DNA of 64,000 nt from Fusarium oxysporum f. sp. lycopersici 4287 (taxonomy: Eukaryota; Ascomycota; Sordariomycetes; Hypocreales; Nectriaceae): positions 1,631,776 through 1,695,775 of the forward strand of contig NC_030994.1 in NCBI RefSeq assembly GCF_000149955.1, in the 5' to 3' direction. The number at the start of each line of letters is the position of its first letter. Within the stretch, counting starts at the first letter, position 1. Below, in pieces: positions 1 through 11,810 of this stretch. The translations under genes were made by a program, and so were the position numbers. A model generated the notes under the pieces. It had not been told where the DNA came from, did no database searches, and was given only the letters and a program-made list of their open reading frames with translations.

Positions 1-1110
1 GGAGTAGAACCATGGCATGTTGAAGTCTGGTTCCATCATCGGAGAGAGAGGGATGCGTTTTCCCAACGATTCGCAGCCCTGAGAGTCGAAGATTCGAAAG
101 CCGGTGCTCACGAAGGGCCCCGCATGATCTTGCCAGCGAATCTAAGTGAACTTTTGGACATATCTTTACCAGGTCAGAGTCTTTTACTCGATCTTCGGTC
201 ATCGACGGAATTCCAGAGGTCGCACATCAGGGGTGCAATCCATTTGCGTGCTCCTCAATCCTTCCTACGCCCAGCTTCTCTAGATATGATTGAGCGGGCC
301 TTCCCCGACGCACAAAGTCGGAGGACATTCTCACGCTGGCAGCAAGCGAGATGTATTGTATTCTACTCACGTGGGCTTGAGTACCCCTGGGAGTGCCCCT
401 CAGCCGATATATTGCTGGAGAAGCTCTGGGCATGTGGCTGGCACGGACGATGCTTCATTTTGAAAGGACATTATCGAGAGTTCAGTGACTCATTCGGCAA
501 ACACGTATACCGCGCTCAAGACAGCGATGCCGAGAAAGGGCCTCCCAAGGAAGCACCTATCAGTGAAGGCATGCCAAGCAATGAGAGGGAGCTTGCTGCC
601 CTTTTCGCACGATTGGAAACAGAGGATCAGACACTTCACCTCAGTTCATCTCCTGGGCATAACGAGGAGCGAACCACAGCACTAGTAGAACAAGAAAAGG
701 CCCTTGAGAGTGAGTTTCAAACCCATTTCCCTGCACTCTTCAAGAAGGCACAAGACGTTCACGGTGTTGGACGATCTGATGACGAAACCTTTGTCACCAA
801 GGCGCAAATGGTAGAGTACCTGGATCGCGGCTTGACCAAAATTCGAGATGGCCAAGCTTCCCAAGCAGAAGCCACTGTTTATGAGCCAGGTCATTCGAAA
901 TTGGCAGCCGACAGTTACTTTGACCGGACAAATGTAAATCGAGAGTCGGACGAGTACGTCGAAGTTCCTCGTGGAGACGAAGTAGCATCAGATGGGAGTC
1001 CGCAGATGACAAGCAAGGGTAAGGAAATAAGGGCGGTGTCATCCCCGGACGAGATAACTCGAAGAGGGCGAGGAGGCGGACTTTTGAATAAGGTGTTCCG
1101 AAGGACATAG
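1..1110 (+). CDS. Rhodanese-domain protein, 5' end outside window
   Basis: The reading frame is open from base 1 with no stop before the ATG at 124, so the gene very probably starts upstream and only its C-terminal part is seen. From about the ATG, the protein shows a rhodanese/Cdc25-type fold: LLLDLRSSTEFQRSHIRGAIH, then an RCIVFYSRGLEYPWE loop where the active-site cysteine normally lies, then a helix ending LLEKLWACGWHGRCFILKGHY. The expected cysteine is a serine, so this copy probably cannot carry sulfur or hydrolyse phosphate; inactive rhodanese domains act as docking modules in MAP-kinase phosphatases (family knowledge). The last 170 residues are charged, look disordered and end in a basic GGGLLNKVFRRT tail. 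No phosphatase motif is visible here; one could lie upstream of the window. Specific function unknown. Confidence 0.75.
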   Translation, partial: GVEPWHVEVWFHHRRERDAFSQRFAALRVEDSKAGAHEGPRMILPANLSELLDISLPGQSLLLDLRSSTEFQRSHIRGAIHLRAPQSFLRPASLDMIERAFPDAQSRRTFSRWQQARCIVFYSRGLEYPWECPSADILLEKLWACGWHGRCFILKGHYREFSDSFGKHVYRAQDSDAEKGPPKEAPISEGMPSNERELAALFARLETEDQTLHLSSSPGHNEERTTALVEQEKALESEFQTHFPALFKKAQDVHGVGRSDDETFVTKAQMVEYLDRGLTKIRDGQASQAEATVYEPGHSKLAADSYFDRTNVNRESDEYVEVPRGDEVASDGSPQMTSKGKEIRAVSSPDEITRRGRGGGLLNKVFRRT

Positions 1111-1896
1111 TCAAGGGCATACGGGTTATGATTTACGTATCATGCATAGATCGATCTCGAATCAGATCTGGGAGTTCATTCTGGAGGGATAATAGAGCGA
1201 TAGAGGTGGGAGTTTATATCTAGTCCTCGTGATAACGAGACATAAAACCAAAGGCTTCCAGCTGTCTTTTTATTCTGCTTCTCATGTTACAGCTTGTTGA
1301 AATCATCAAGGACGTTGATGTTTGTTTACATCGTGGCTTTCACCAGCAAATGGTCGTCATTCTATTAATTGTCAACCTGAACATCGACAGACAACATCAA
1401 AGGACAACTCTCGCATACCTACTCATCAAACTCAGTCGTCGTTCAATGACGGCCGTCAGAACTTCACTGTTCCTCTTCTTAGTCTCCTCCATTTTGGCTT
1501 TCATCATTTAAAAGGACCATCCTGTTCACTATGTGTGCCCACGCGTTACAGTGTATGCCCGGAGTGCGAGAAATGAGTTAAATAGATAAATTTACGGATG
1601 ACAGTTATCGTGAAATTCAGTAACACTATGACACAACAACTTACAGCGACTCCAATAGCCATATGTGAATACGGCAGTTGTTCTTGAATGAATAACGTTC
1701 CAAATAACACTATGTGAACAATCACCAACTGTGATAATGATACATTCTTAAACTTAGTCACCCTACAACCGGGCAGTCGCTACTCGGGAGTATGCTTCAA
1801 CATCTTCACGGCATGTCACTGAGGATCATAGCAAATTACCAAGTTGGTATTCAGTGGTGATACTCGAGCCAAGTTACCTTGGCCTTCCTTAGTGTT
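1111..1896. other. Intergenic, 3' flank of the rhodanese gene
   Basis: Nothing here looks coding. The stretch carries the presumed 3' UTR and AT-richer spacer; short open frames overlap in several phases without recognisable motifs. Confidence 0.5.
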
Positions 1897-2100
1897 CTAC
1901 GCCTCCTGATCGATGGGATCACAACAGCCCAGATACCGCAGGGCGATAGGCGTCTTTATACGCTCGATATTTCCGCTCAGTACAATCTGATTCTTGCTGT
2001 TTATGTTGGCTATCAAAACTTGTTCAATGTGTGGCAGGTCGGCCTGGTCTTCAGCTGAGATGCCGACAAACTCCCGAATGGCCTGAATCAGGCTGTCCAT
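1897..2100 (-). CDS. Possible small protein, 67 residues
   Basis: A single-exon frame starts with a true ATG (MDSLIQAIREFVGISAEDQ...) and ends ...LRYLGCCDPIDQEA. Codon use is like that of the real genes nearby (many C- or G-ending codons such as GAC, GCC, CTG, ATC, CAG), and the composition is that of a soluble folded protein rather than of random frames, which here tend to be rich in Ser, Arg, Cys and His. I recognise no family. It could be a genuine small gene, the last exon of a gene whose upstream exons I cannot find, or a chance frame. Confidence 0.35.
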   Translation of the reverse strand: MDSLIQAIREFVGISAEDQADLPHIEQVLIANINSKNQIVLSGNIERIKTPIALRYLGCCDPIDQEA

Positions 2101-5100
2101 ATGTTGCGAACTCGGTGTGACGGTACGCAGACAACGGACAAGGGAGTGAAGTCAGGAAGCCTTCTCAGGAGATGCAAAGGACACCTCGGGTCACGGTAGA
2201 GGGTAACACGAGTGGGTTAGTGGGTGCATGGCATATCGTAAAGGGGAGAGTTTGTCGGGGGGATATACGGAGTGTGCTAAAGCGGAAAGATACAGGACGC
2301 AACAACGCTTCATCAACAAAAGCAATGTTTCATGCTGTAGAACTGCTGTACAGGTACGAATAGCACAATATCTGTCCGTTGTAGGATTTCGGGATGGCCT
2401 ATAAAGGGGGAAAAGACAGTGGCTGTGGGTCACCCATATCTGAGCAATACAACTGCAGAGTAGTATGCAGTAGTATTATGGCGGCTTTCAAGGCCAGCAT
2501 AAGCTCAAGGTTAACTCAACTACCTAGTTAGCTGAGTGCTTGGGGAACAGGGGCGACGTAGCCCACATGCCGGTGCCATACAGCAAAGGATTGAGATGTC
2601 GTAGCATTCATCAATATCAATCATCATCATCCGAGACTGGCGCGGAGCACGGAGCACCGGCTGAAGAAGAAAAATGGCCGACCAAGAGGCCGAACCGGGG
2701 AAAGGGTCCGTGGCCTGGGGCCAAGGGACGCCCGGCCACGGCGGCTCAAGATGGGTTTGGTGTCCGTCTGACAGGACGCTCAGGCCAACCGCTTCAAAGT
2801 ACGGTATCGTGTCACGGCAGACTGGGGCATGACAGCAGACAGCCTAGGAGAGACAAACACAAGACCATGGTTCTCAATCGCTTCTCTTTTTGTTTGGGAG
2901 ACGCCTTTCTACCGCTACCATCGCGGTGGGTACCATTGGGTCGAAATAGATATGACCCTGAAGAGTTGCTTTTTGGCCGTGGGTTGTAGGGATTGTTGGG
3001 CTGCATTGCTCGACCTGATGAGCTATTCGTATAACATCCAATACAATGGATGGCCTAGTATATGCTAAGCACAAACTTTCCTCCATGATACACACCAACC
3101 TCTTCGTTGCAAACGGAGTTAACTGAACAGCCAACCAGCATAAAATATGTCTTTCCATGGAACTTGAAGTTTCACAATGCCGACACCGTTGCATTTCCCG
3201 ATCGTCCTAGCCCAGAATGGTGCCTGACAGTCAATTGCACAAAATTACCTTGATCGATCCATACAACAGAACCAGGTCAACGAGATCCTAGCGACTCTTG
3301 GCCGGGGCCATGTCGAGTGATAATACCCGGATTCTTTGATAGGACGTGAATATGACCAATGCAGGTGGGGGGGATAAGTGGAAAAAGAAAAGAGAATGAA
3401 ACTTGTCAGGATGCAATCAATCGTCTGTTCAGGAGTCGCTTCTATTTCTGTTACACGTTAGTTAACATGAACCTGGTGTCTCCTCTCAAACATAGTTGAC
3501 CAGGATCAGGCGTTCGCTTGCTCATATGTCAACAATGACAGGAACTTGGGCCCTTGATTAGTTTGCAAAGATCTGATAAAATCCCAACCAGACATGATGC
3601 TGCGAAGGGAGGGGTATGATCTTAGAATACACAATTACCTCAACTCTCGTGAGAGGACGGACGAAGACACCCACAACTTCCTGGTCAAAATGAAATGCCA
3701 ATCGCTTGCCATCTATGGTGGATACACACCCACGATGTATGTTACCCTCTGTTTCGTGGCAGGCAAAAATTCTTTGCCATCATTATCATCATATAATAAT
3801 AATAATGCATCCGACCACAGTAGTCGGTGTTGGTATCGCATAAACGATGGTCTCATGACAGGCATTATGCAGCTTGTAATATGCATGCACGGAAAGGAAG
3901 AGACCTCGGCCATAGGCAACTACTTCCGCGATCATGCACTGATATCCTGATTGATATCGTTCAACAGAATCTCAGTGCGACCTCGGGGCGAACGCCGTTC
4001 GATCGAGGCGGGGTGATACTGCTTGCACAACAAGGAGTAATTAAGTGGCTTGTGTTGCAACACGGTTCCGAAATGCATTGATGATATGCTGGTCAAGGTC
4101 TGACCAAAGCTGTCCGAACTTGTGTAAGATCATAAAGAAGAGTACAAGAGTAGCGGAAAACGCAATAGCCGCTGAGGAGGGCACACGATGGATTCATCGA
4201 ACTGTAGGTATATCGCTGAAGAGGCCAGATGCAGGGGATCCGATGTGGCAGTTGATTCAGATGGCCTGCCGCTGAGGGTCCCGCCTTGCCAGGATGCCCC
4301 TGTTAAAGAGACAGTTCTACCGTACCGGATGTTTGAAACTGTAGGTGAGTGTCCCCGCGGATCATGTTGCTTGCTGTTCGCGGTATCGAGCGAATATGGC
4401 ATGAACGAGTCATGCGAGTAGGTAGAGGGAACTTTGTTTTTAACAAGATGCGATGACCTGCACGGAATCTTTGTAGCCCCGAATTTGCTGTTAATTGATA
4501 CTGACTGACTGACACGTGAACGTTCTACCTCACAGCCACCAGCGAGTTCCGAGGTTGGGGTGATCATATGAGACAAGCAATCAGATTCAAAACCAGTGTT
4601 TTCGACGATTTGGCCAGTGATACTCAGGTTATTAGACTGGCGATGCCACCGTCACCGCTTTTCTTTGTGTACCAGTCTGACAAAACAAAGTCGTATACTG
4701 AGTGATCTGTGTATGTCCCCTGAGCTTGTACTTGGTGAGGGAGGAACACAGCCTGCAAGACTCTTGGCTATCCATATGCGAAGAACATACGTCTTCCGAA
4801 AGTCTACATGAAAACACACTGGTCTTCTGGCTTTAGCCAAGTAATCACGTGTGAGTGAAAACAAATCGGGCTTTGGAAATTATCCGCCGTCAGACAGAAG
4901 AAAGTAAAACTTGCTCGGACGTTCAAGAATGGAAGGAAGATTGGATCTAACTGGCATCTTTGTCTTTCATCGTTTTGAGCATACAGAAAGCCGTTGATAT
5001 GGTATAGGTGCCAGCACATGCAGGTCATTATGACGAAGGACAACCTGGCAAAAGCGAGATAAGCGACGGCGTAGTCTTGAACGCTATCCAATCGGCTGGA

Positions 5101-7098
5101 TACTGGCAACTTTGGATCCTGAACCGTGGCGGCAAGGGGCGATATTAGTCCGCATGTTATGGTATTGTGAGTGACAGGATTGCTTTTTGCTGTCAGGAGC
5201 AGTAACCACTAGGGAGACTTGGCGCATCTGATGAAGAACGCCCCCACGTTATGGAAAGTACACTTTAGGACTTGTGTAATGTACTGTGAGCTGTGCTACT
5301 GTCCTAGATCTGGTATGGCAAGGCCGATGAACTCATGCAAGGCGGTGAGTTTTGTCGAGAATAAATCTGGACATAGACGGAGACTTTTTTTTCTCGCGAC
5401 GCCTTTTCATGGATCGTTGACAGACAAATGATGGATGGTGACACAGAGATGAGACTGGGGTGTCCCGCAAAATATGTCAAAAGCCAGATCTGCTCGGCGC
5501 CAGATTTGTTGGTTTTGCGGGCCCGCCAGCTCCCAATAACTGGTAGGTCAGGGGTGCCCTGAAAGCCCCTCCCGACCAACGGGCTCTGCCGTGAGATGGA
5601 AATGTCAATGGCTGTGACCACTGACTGATGAGTGATTGGGAGTTTTAGAACGGGATGAACAAGACAGCTAGGGTGCTGGGTCGGCTATTCTTTTCCTAGT
5701 GCAGCCCATCTTGCGAATGCATCCCTGGATCCCTCCGGTCCATTATGGGGGTTGACAGCGAGAGTCTGAACGAACAACAGAGGGTATGCGGCTTGGTAGC
5801 ATACATGATTTTGAACGAACAACCGAACTGAGGTTGTCTCACTGCGGGTGAGATACCTACATGAAGGGGCCCTGAGGGCCATGCGGGGTGCGACAGGAGG
5901 CAGCCACCACGTCTTGTCCAGCAGCCAGGGTTCGCATGGGCAAGAGGTGTATGTACAGTATGGGTATGACCTTACCCAGCATTATGTGTGTGAATGGAGG
6001 AGCATGGCCTGCATACTTTGCATAGCCGGCACAACGATGTGGGTCAGATCAATGTCGATGAACAAAACAACCTTCTTTAGAACGATGATATGCATAGCGA
6101 ATAAAGAAAGACCTGGACCCAACTTTAGTTGGACCATGACTTGGAAAGCTTCACGGTCATCCAGCAAAATGTCTCAAATTCATGCGTGACAGAAATACAG
6201 GCCTATTCTGGCTTCTCTATAGCCATCAATGAAAGGGCATGCCACCGGGACCCCAACTGAACAGCCTGAACAAGTGTTGTGCACACTTCCGGCCCGTCCA
6301 AATTGCTGTCAGTGCGTAGGGTTGTGATCGGAAGGATTCTGAGGCATCTCCGTTGTGCAGTTTGACAGATGTGGATAGACTAGAGGATTGCCGTAGGGAT
6401 TTATTCATAGCCGAAGGTCTGGCAAAAATTGATCGGCAAGAGGAGGCCCGGCGCAACTCCGAGGTGAAAGATGAGTGGTCAGCTCAAGATGTTGGGATAC
6501 TCCTGTGGGCAAGGTGTACCCGGGCACCCTTGTCTGAAGCCTTGAGAATGGGGCGACTTGTGCACACACCAGCTCTGACAGAGATCCTAGCAGGCATGCT
6601 GAGTCGCAGCCCTGGACATGGCTACTATAATAGAACAGGATGAAGTAATAACGTGCAAGCTCGAGATGCTGTATCCGTCCCGATGGAGGTCTAGTTGGGC
6701 GGCCGATGCCAAGGAAATAACTCTTAGAACCAGGGTTTCGCTAGTGATGACCCTGGTACTGTAACCGACGTGGTCTGAACTGCATGCACCTGGATTAGTG
6801 ATCTTGTCCATGGATTGACCGTTGAGGAAATGAGATGGGTGGTTGCGATGCACGTACCGCTCAACGGCGTGCTGATCAGCATACCTCTTGGCATGAAATC
6901 AAGTGTTTGTTAGTTAGTGAGTTAGCTTGCAGTAGGTAATCTCGAAGCATGAATCTTGCTTGTGGTGGCGTAGAGATTGGTAGATGATCCATTATACTGT
7001 TCAAGATGGGAGCTGGAAAGAAACTTGCACTCGACTACCTATCGATCGGGCCAATTTACTGGCGCCTTCCGTCACTGAATCAAGAGAATCCCTATTTT

Positions 7099-7150
7099 AG
7101 GTAGTACTTACCTGACCGTACGCACGTACCTACCTAGGTATATGTATATG
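7099..7150. repeat. TACCTAGGTA-type palindrome group
   Basis: Contains TAGGTAGTACTTACCTGACC followed by GTACCTACCTAGGTATATGT, so the ACCTA/TAGGT unit occurs in both orientations and forms short hairpin-capable palindromes. Similar groups occur at 42640-42701 and 51423-51455. Confidence 0.6.
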
Positions 7151-8883
7151 GAGCCGTATGTATATTCCTAGGAAAGAGGTAAGGTCGGTATGCATTCAAG
7201 GCACCTTCCATTCCAAAACCCCGTGCAAGGTAACGTGATGTGGACCATGATGTGGAGAATCTTGATCAGCTTCCCCGTCCTGGAATAGCATCACATCGTC
7301 TCCGTAACAAACGCCAACCTCAACGGTGAGTGCAACTTCATCGGTTCACCTGCCGATCCTGGACCTCAAGCCTTCCAGGCTTCACCTCGGAAGGAGAAAC
7401 AAAGTTTATGATCCTGTTTAAGCTCGAGAATCATCTGCCGAGATCATGTACGCCAGGGACCAACAGGCACGCGCCAGCAAGCCTCGGTGCGGTGTAACGT
7501 TCAATCCTTTTTGACTGATACCATGTTCTCAAACGGATAACTTAAGCTTCATTCAGGTGCCAAGAGCAAGTATGACTTTGACCGTCGTCGGTGGCAGACC
7601 GTATTGAGCCTAGAGATGCTACGATACCTGCTGTTTCAGTGCACCTGCGCCGAGCAGCACATGTACTATGCCATGCTGCCCTGCAATCCCTTCCAAACCG
7701 TTTTCTTAGGGACCAATCGTGGCTTTCGAGAATGGCTATCCTGGCTCCGGAGGTGATCCCAATACGTCCCGGCGCCGTGCGATCTTCGCGACGATCGTAT
7801 AACTTGACAAGCCAATCGCATTAAAGCTTTTGCTGACAGGCTGTTGAGTTTATGTTCTGCGATTTGTGCAAGGGCAAGCAAGCTGTCATAATTTATCTAT
7901 TCATGTACGTTCGAATAACTCTCCGGCCCATGGCTGATGTCTAACCAACACAAGGCGAAGAAACAGCATCTCTGAAAGAGTTTGAGGTGTGGAGTCGCCC
8001 ATTTCTTACTTATCAACGCACACACATATTCATATGCGTGTCTTTGCACTCAATGAGGCGTTTAGACGTTTATCCTAAGATCTTGTTGGACCGCCGCCCA
8101 AGACCCAGGGACTTGGGCCTGGACTGCCCGTCGACGCCACGGGCCTCCCGTCTCTGTACCCGCTGAAGCCGCGTCACAATCAGAAATCCTAGTGATATGA
8201 GTGGGCTTATGCCCCCCCCCCCTTTTCAGGATTGCTGGAAATCCAGGAAACAAACATAGCACAACACGACGACAAGCAAGCAGGCAAGGCATTCCTTACC
8301 ACATTCAACAACCCCACATTGGCTGCCGAACACACAATGACTGCCGGGAGCCTATGGTCCCTACCTACGGACACACTTGCGAGATCGTTTGGTTCAGCCT
8401 CGAAGCACAGACGAGTAATGACAATTGTACGACGATGACCACTTACTTAAAACTCTACTGTGCAGTTTGGGTGCCTGAGATAGTGACGCCTACAAAACTG
8501 GCCGCCGATCCACAACCCGGTACTGACGTGTAATTGCTTGCTCGACGATAGCGAACGAAGGATTACGCTTGATTCATGGCATATCTGCAACTTGCAGATG
8601 CCATTGTCAGTGGCGGGTGCCGTAGCCGCTCTAGCGCTGCCTCTAGCCACAACAACTATGGAGATGACACCCGTCAAATATCGAGGCTGGACTGTATCAG
8701 CCAGAGGCAAAGCCAAACAGGAGCGTAACGGCACCTACCAGCGCTGAGCATCCGTCATTCTTGAACTCTAATAGCACCACAAGCCCGAAACCCATCGGCC
8801 TGGGTCAGAGCGCTCCAATCTCGTGATCCCCTTACACGCAGTGGTGAGAGACTATGTGAGTGGCTTCTTACTCTTACAACGTT

Positions 8884-8909
8884 CACAATCACAACCACAA
8901 CCACAACCA
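8884..8909 (+). repeat. CACAAC microsatellite
   Basis: Tandem hexanucleotide-like units (CACAAT, then CACAAC several times) in non-coding DNA. An open frame running over it encodes only Asn-His repeats, so it is not evidence for a gene. Confidence 0.7.
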
Positions 8910-10367
8910 AAGTCGGCAATCTAGCGCCAAGCCACAGAGGCTTACCAACGTTGAGGAAATGCAGATCCAGTTAGGGATAAAATTTTATGCCCATGTCGAA
9001 AATTGTGGTCTGGCCTATTCAGGACAGGGTACTGTCAAGTATGACCACAAACTCATATATGTCTGCTTTCGTGTCGGTATGTATGCGCGTGTAAAGACAG
9101 ATGCATATGCAATGATACCCCAAGCTCCGGTCTGGTCCTCGCGTAGCACAATCCCGTTCATCGCACGTTCTCTCTCAACCGCCTTGACTCCATCGTCCAT
9201 ACAAACAACGTATGTACATAAAAACGGACATGCAGATGGGGGTGGAAGCGGCGAAAACTAGCTGACACTCCACACTCCACATCGAAAAGGCTGCCAATAT
9301 CGCACACGCCATGGTGTGTCAGCCACCATGGACCTGGTCACCTTTCTCTGCTTCTCCAACTGGGTTCCTAAATTGTGAACTAAGAGCCATGGGCGCCAGG
9401 TCTTGGCCTCTTGTTGAGTCCCTGCTCCATGTCGATAACCACCCCTGATCCAGGAAGCGGCCATATCCCAGCAACCACCACGAGCCTGTCAAAGCTGTTC
9501 ATGAGTGTTTTGGGATTGGTGACGTTTCTCTTGTCCTGAACGATACGACGCTAGGTTCTCTCAAGCCAGGCCATTTGTTTCTTCATCTTGCCCCATCCTT
9601 CATTCCCCCTGGCTTCTTGATCGCCCCGTGTACCCTGTTCAAGCTCGCATGCCTGAGCCCTTCAGGTTTAGACTGCCCGTCAGGTTGTTTCCTCCACACC
9701 TCAAGGCAAAGAAGTCTCTTTGGAGAGGTACCTGTCTGTATTGCTTTAAAGAACCTGGCATCCCAGTCCACAACGCTTTGTTCCCACGTCGTTGTCTGTG
9801 GCTTGGATGAGTTGGTTTCACTAATACTGCGACTTCTCCAGTTCAGCCCCGACCACTTTGAAATTCTCCGCTCAGACTGTTTATGGCCCTGTGTCTTCTG
9901 GCATTTCCTAACCTGGCTCCCTCGTCTGCGTTGCCCTACGGTTGAGTAGCCCCCACATGGGATTTGGAACAACCATCAAGGCCAAACGCCGCCATTATAT
10001 CTGATATACAAAAGGCTTGGGCGTCCCACCAACGGCGAATAACCCCCGACTCATCGTTACTCTCTTGAACCACAATCTCCTTCTCTCCATCACTATCTTC
10101 TTGTAATACGACCAGGCTTAGTCCTCAAGACTGTTTGCCTGATTTCGCTCTTTACTCACCAACGCTGCTGTTTCCTCAACTGTCTATTAAATCAGCAACG
10201 TTGCGGACTGGACGATCGTTCAAGCGTTCCTTGACTTCACATTGCGTAATATCTCAAGGTACAATTCATCATTGATCAGTAATTGAGAATCGAATTGTCC
10301 GTCACACCGGGCAATAGACCACGATAACCGCTGCGCGGTCACTCCTCGCCTTGCTCGCCGTATTGTT

Positions 10368-11810
10368 ATGGAAGATAGTCGTTCACTGTCAAAACAGTCT
10401 GAAACGAAACCACGAACCTCAGCTTCTCAACTTCCCAATATGTCTATGCTTGCTACAGCATCTCCTTCTCCTCACCCTTCATCCTTCGGCATGCCCCGTC
10501 CATGGGAAACCAACCGATGTCCCGACTATTCGCTTCGACCGAGGACCGAGAACGACAAAGTTGCACTTCCTTCAATTCGACAGGTACATTACATCGATTC
10601 GACAAGCAAACCATTATGTTACTGTTTAGCTAATATCTCACAGGCATTCCCCGAATTACAACTTCAGACCCAGCCGCCACATGATCTCAATACCAAGCCG
10701 CCGTCTACAGGGCCACCCTTGGGCGCACCACCATTGACCGCAGCATCGCCTCAATATATACACTCACCCAATTCTAGCAAAAGAAGGAGACTATCAATGG
10801 AGCGTGAAGTTGAAACGGAGAGAGTCCGTCAAGTACCACGCTTGTGCTACAGTCCCGATCGAGCTTCACCCAGGCAGATTTCACCACACCTACCTATCCA
10901 AGGGGGGTCACAGGAGAATTGGGCCGCTCCCACAAGGACAAGCCCGTTTCTGACAAACGGGTCAAATTCTCACTCAGCCCCAATGGAAGCCAGTGAGAGA
11001 GCAGAGTCTCGGCCGACGCTGCCCAGTCTTCCTCCACCACGTTCTTTGGAACGAGAACTACCTGTGGGCCGTGGCACAGCACCTTCAGACGGCTATCGAC
11101 CACCTCAGCAGTCGATGTCACATTCACGAACTCCCATATCTGAGCCTGGCGTCTCACCATACCGTGAAAACGGTTATGGGTATCCTTACCACCACCCAAC
11201 ACGATATCAGTCACTATCCACGGGATCCGCTCACTCGTATGATCGGACACCTTTCACTCCAGGCACATATAATACACCTTACCAAGATTTTGTTCGATTT
11301 GGAGACATGAGCTCTGCCAGTCTCAGCGGTGATAACAAACAACGGAAGCGAAGAGGAAACTTGCCCAAAGAGACTACAGACAAGCTCAGGGCGTGGTTCG
11401 TCGCACACCTTCAACACCCATACCCTACCGAGGACGAGAAGCAAGATCTCATGCGACAGACTGGACTGCAGATGAGTAAGTTTAGCCGGACTAAGCCAAG
11501 GACGGAGAAGCCTAGTCAAGACTGGAAACTAACGTGTCCACCAACAGATCAAATCTCAAACTGGTTCATCAATGCTCGACGTCGCCAATTGCCAGCCATG
11601 ATCAACAACGCTCGCGCCGAAACTGACGCCATGACGGGCGCTCGAGGTGGTGACCTAAAGGTCCTCGCCACAACAGAACGGGGTGACTTTGACCACTCCA
11701 AACGAGAGCCCGCTGGACCCTTAAGTGACGGTGAGGGCGCCACTTATGACGAGGAACTTGAGGCGTTGAGCCAGCGAAGGCCTGGCACCATCGGCAGGGG
11801 CAGTGTCTAA
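10368..11810 (+). CDS. TALE-class homeobox transcription factor
   Basis: Spliced model: 10368-10583, 10644-11475, 11548-11810, giving 436 residues. The N-terminal two thirds is Pro/Ser-rich and low in complexity (predicted disordered). Near the C-terminus, after the basic stretch NKQRKRRGNLPKE, comes a homeodomain with the three-residue loop extension (HPYPTEDEK, with the PYP signature) and the recognition helix MNQISNWFINARRRQLPA. This is the KN/TALE type, the class of yeast Cup9/Tos8 and animal PBX/MEIS; it should bind DNA in the nucleus. The second intron (11476-11547, 72 nt) interrupts the homeodomain just before helix 3; only splicing restores MNQISNWF. The first (10584-10643, 60 nt) has a clear GCTAAT branch site. 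Both are multiples of three without stops, so an unspliced frame also reads through (480 residues). Direct target unknown. Confidence 0.9.
   Translation: MEDSRSLSKQSETKPRTSASQLPNMSMLATASPSPHPSSFGMPRPWETNRCPDYSLRPRTENDKVALPSIRQVHYIDSTSKPLCYCLANISQAFPELQLQTQPPHDLNTKPPSTGPPLGAPPLTAASPQYIHSPNSSKRRRLSMEREVETERVRQVPRLCYSPDRASPRQISPHLPIQGGSQENWAAPTRTSPFLTNGSNSHSAPMEASERAESRPTLPSLPPPRSLERELPVGRGTAPSDGYRPPQQSMSHSRTPISEPGVSPYRENGYGYPYHHPTRYQSLSTGSAHSYDRTPFTPGTYNTPYQDFVRFGDMSSASLSGDNKQRKRRGNLPKETTDKLRAWFVAHLQHPYPTEDEKQDLMRQTGLQMSKFSRTKPRTEKPSQDWKLTCPPTDQISNWFINARRRQLPAMINNARAETDAMTGARGGDLKVLATTERGDFDHSKREPAGPLSDGEGATYDEELEALSQRRPGTIGRGSV

Larger units (their letters stand above)
2101..10367. other. Long gene-poor region upstream of the homeobox gene
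   Basis: No convincing protein gene was found on either strand over about 8.3 kb. The longest frames (149 residues at 2540-2989, 148 at 4130-4576, about 125-129 on both strands at 9575-9972) have no domain-like sequence, and several lie opposite each other. Visible contents: an ATAAT run near 3790; an 11-C run at 8212-8222; CACAAC repeats at 8884-8909; a TACCTAGGTA palindrome group at 7099-7150. The last 350 bases are pyrimidine-rich (CTCTTGAACC, TCCATCACTATCTTC), as expected for the promoter and 5' leader of the homeobox gene. Long non-coding upstream regions are typical of fungal developmental regulators; unannotated long non-coding RNAs are possible but cannot be shown from sequence. Confidence 0.6.

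Noticed and set aside
2540..2989. 149-residue plus-strand frame
   Set aside because: Starts with a non-ATG codon, contains Gly/Arg/Pro-rich low-complexity sequence and no recognisable domain.
9575..9972. Opposed open frames of 124 and 129 residues
   Set aside because: Two long frames on opposite strands over the same bases, neither with protein-like motifs; consistent with chance in a moderate-GC region.
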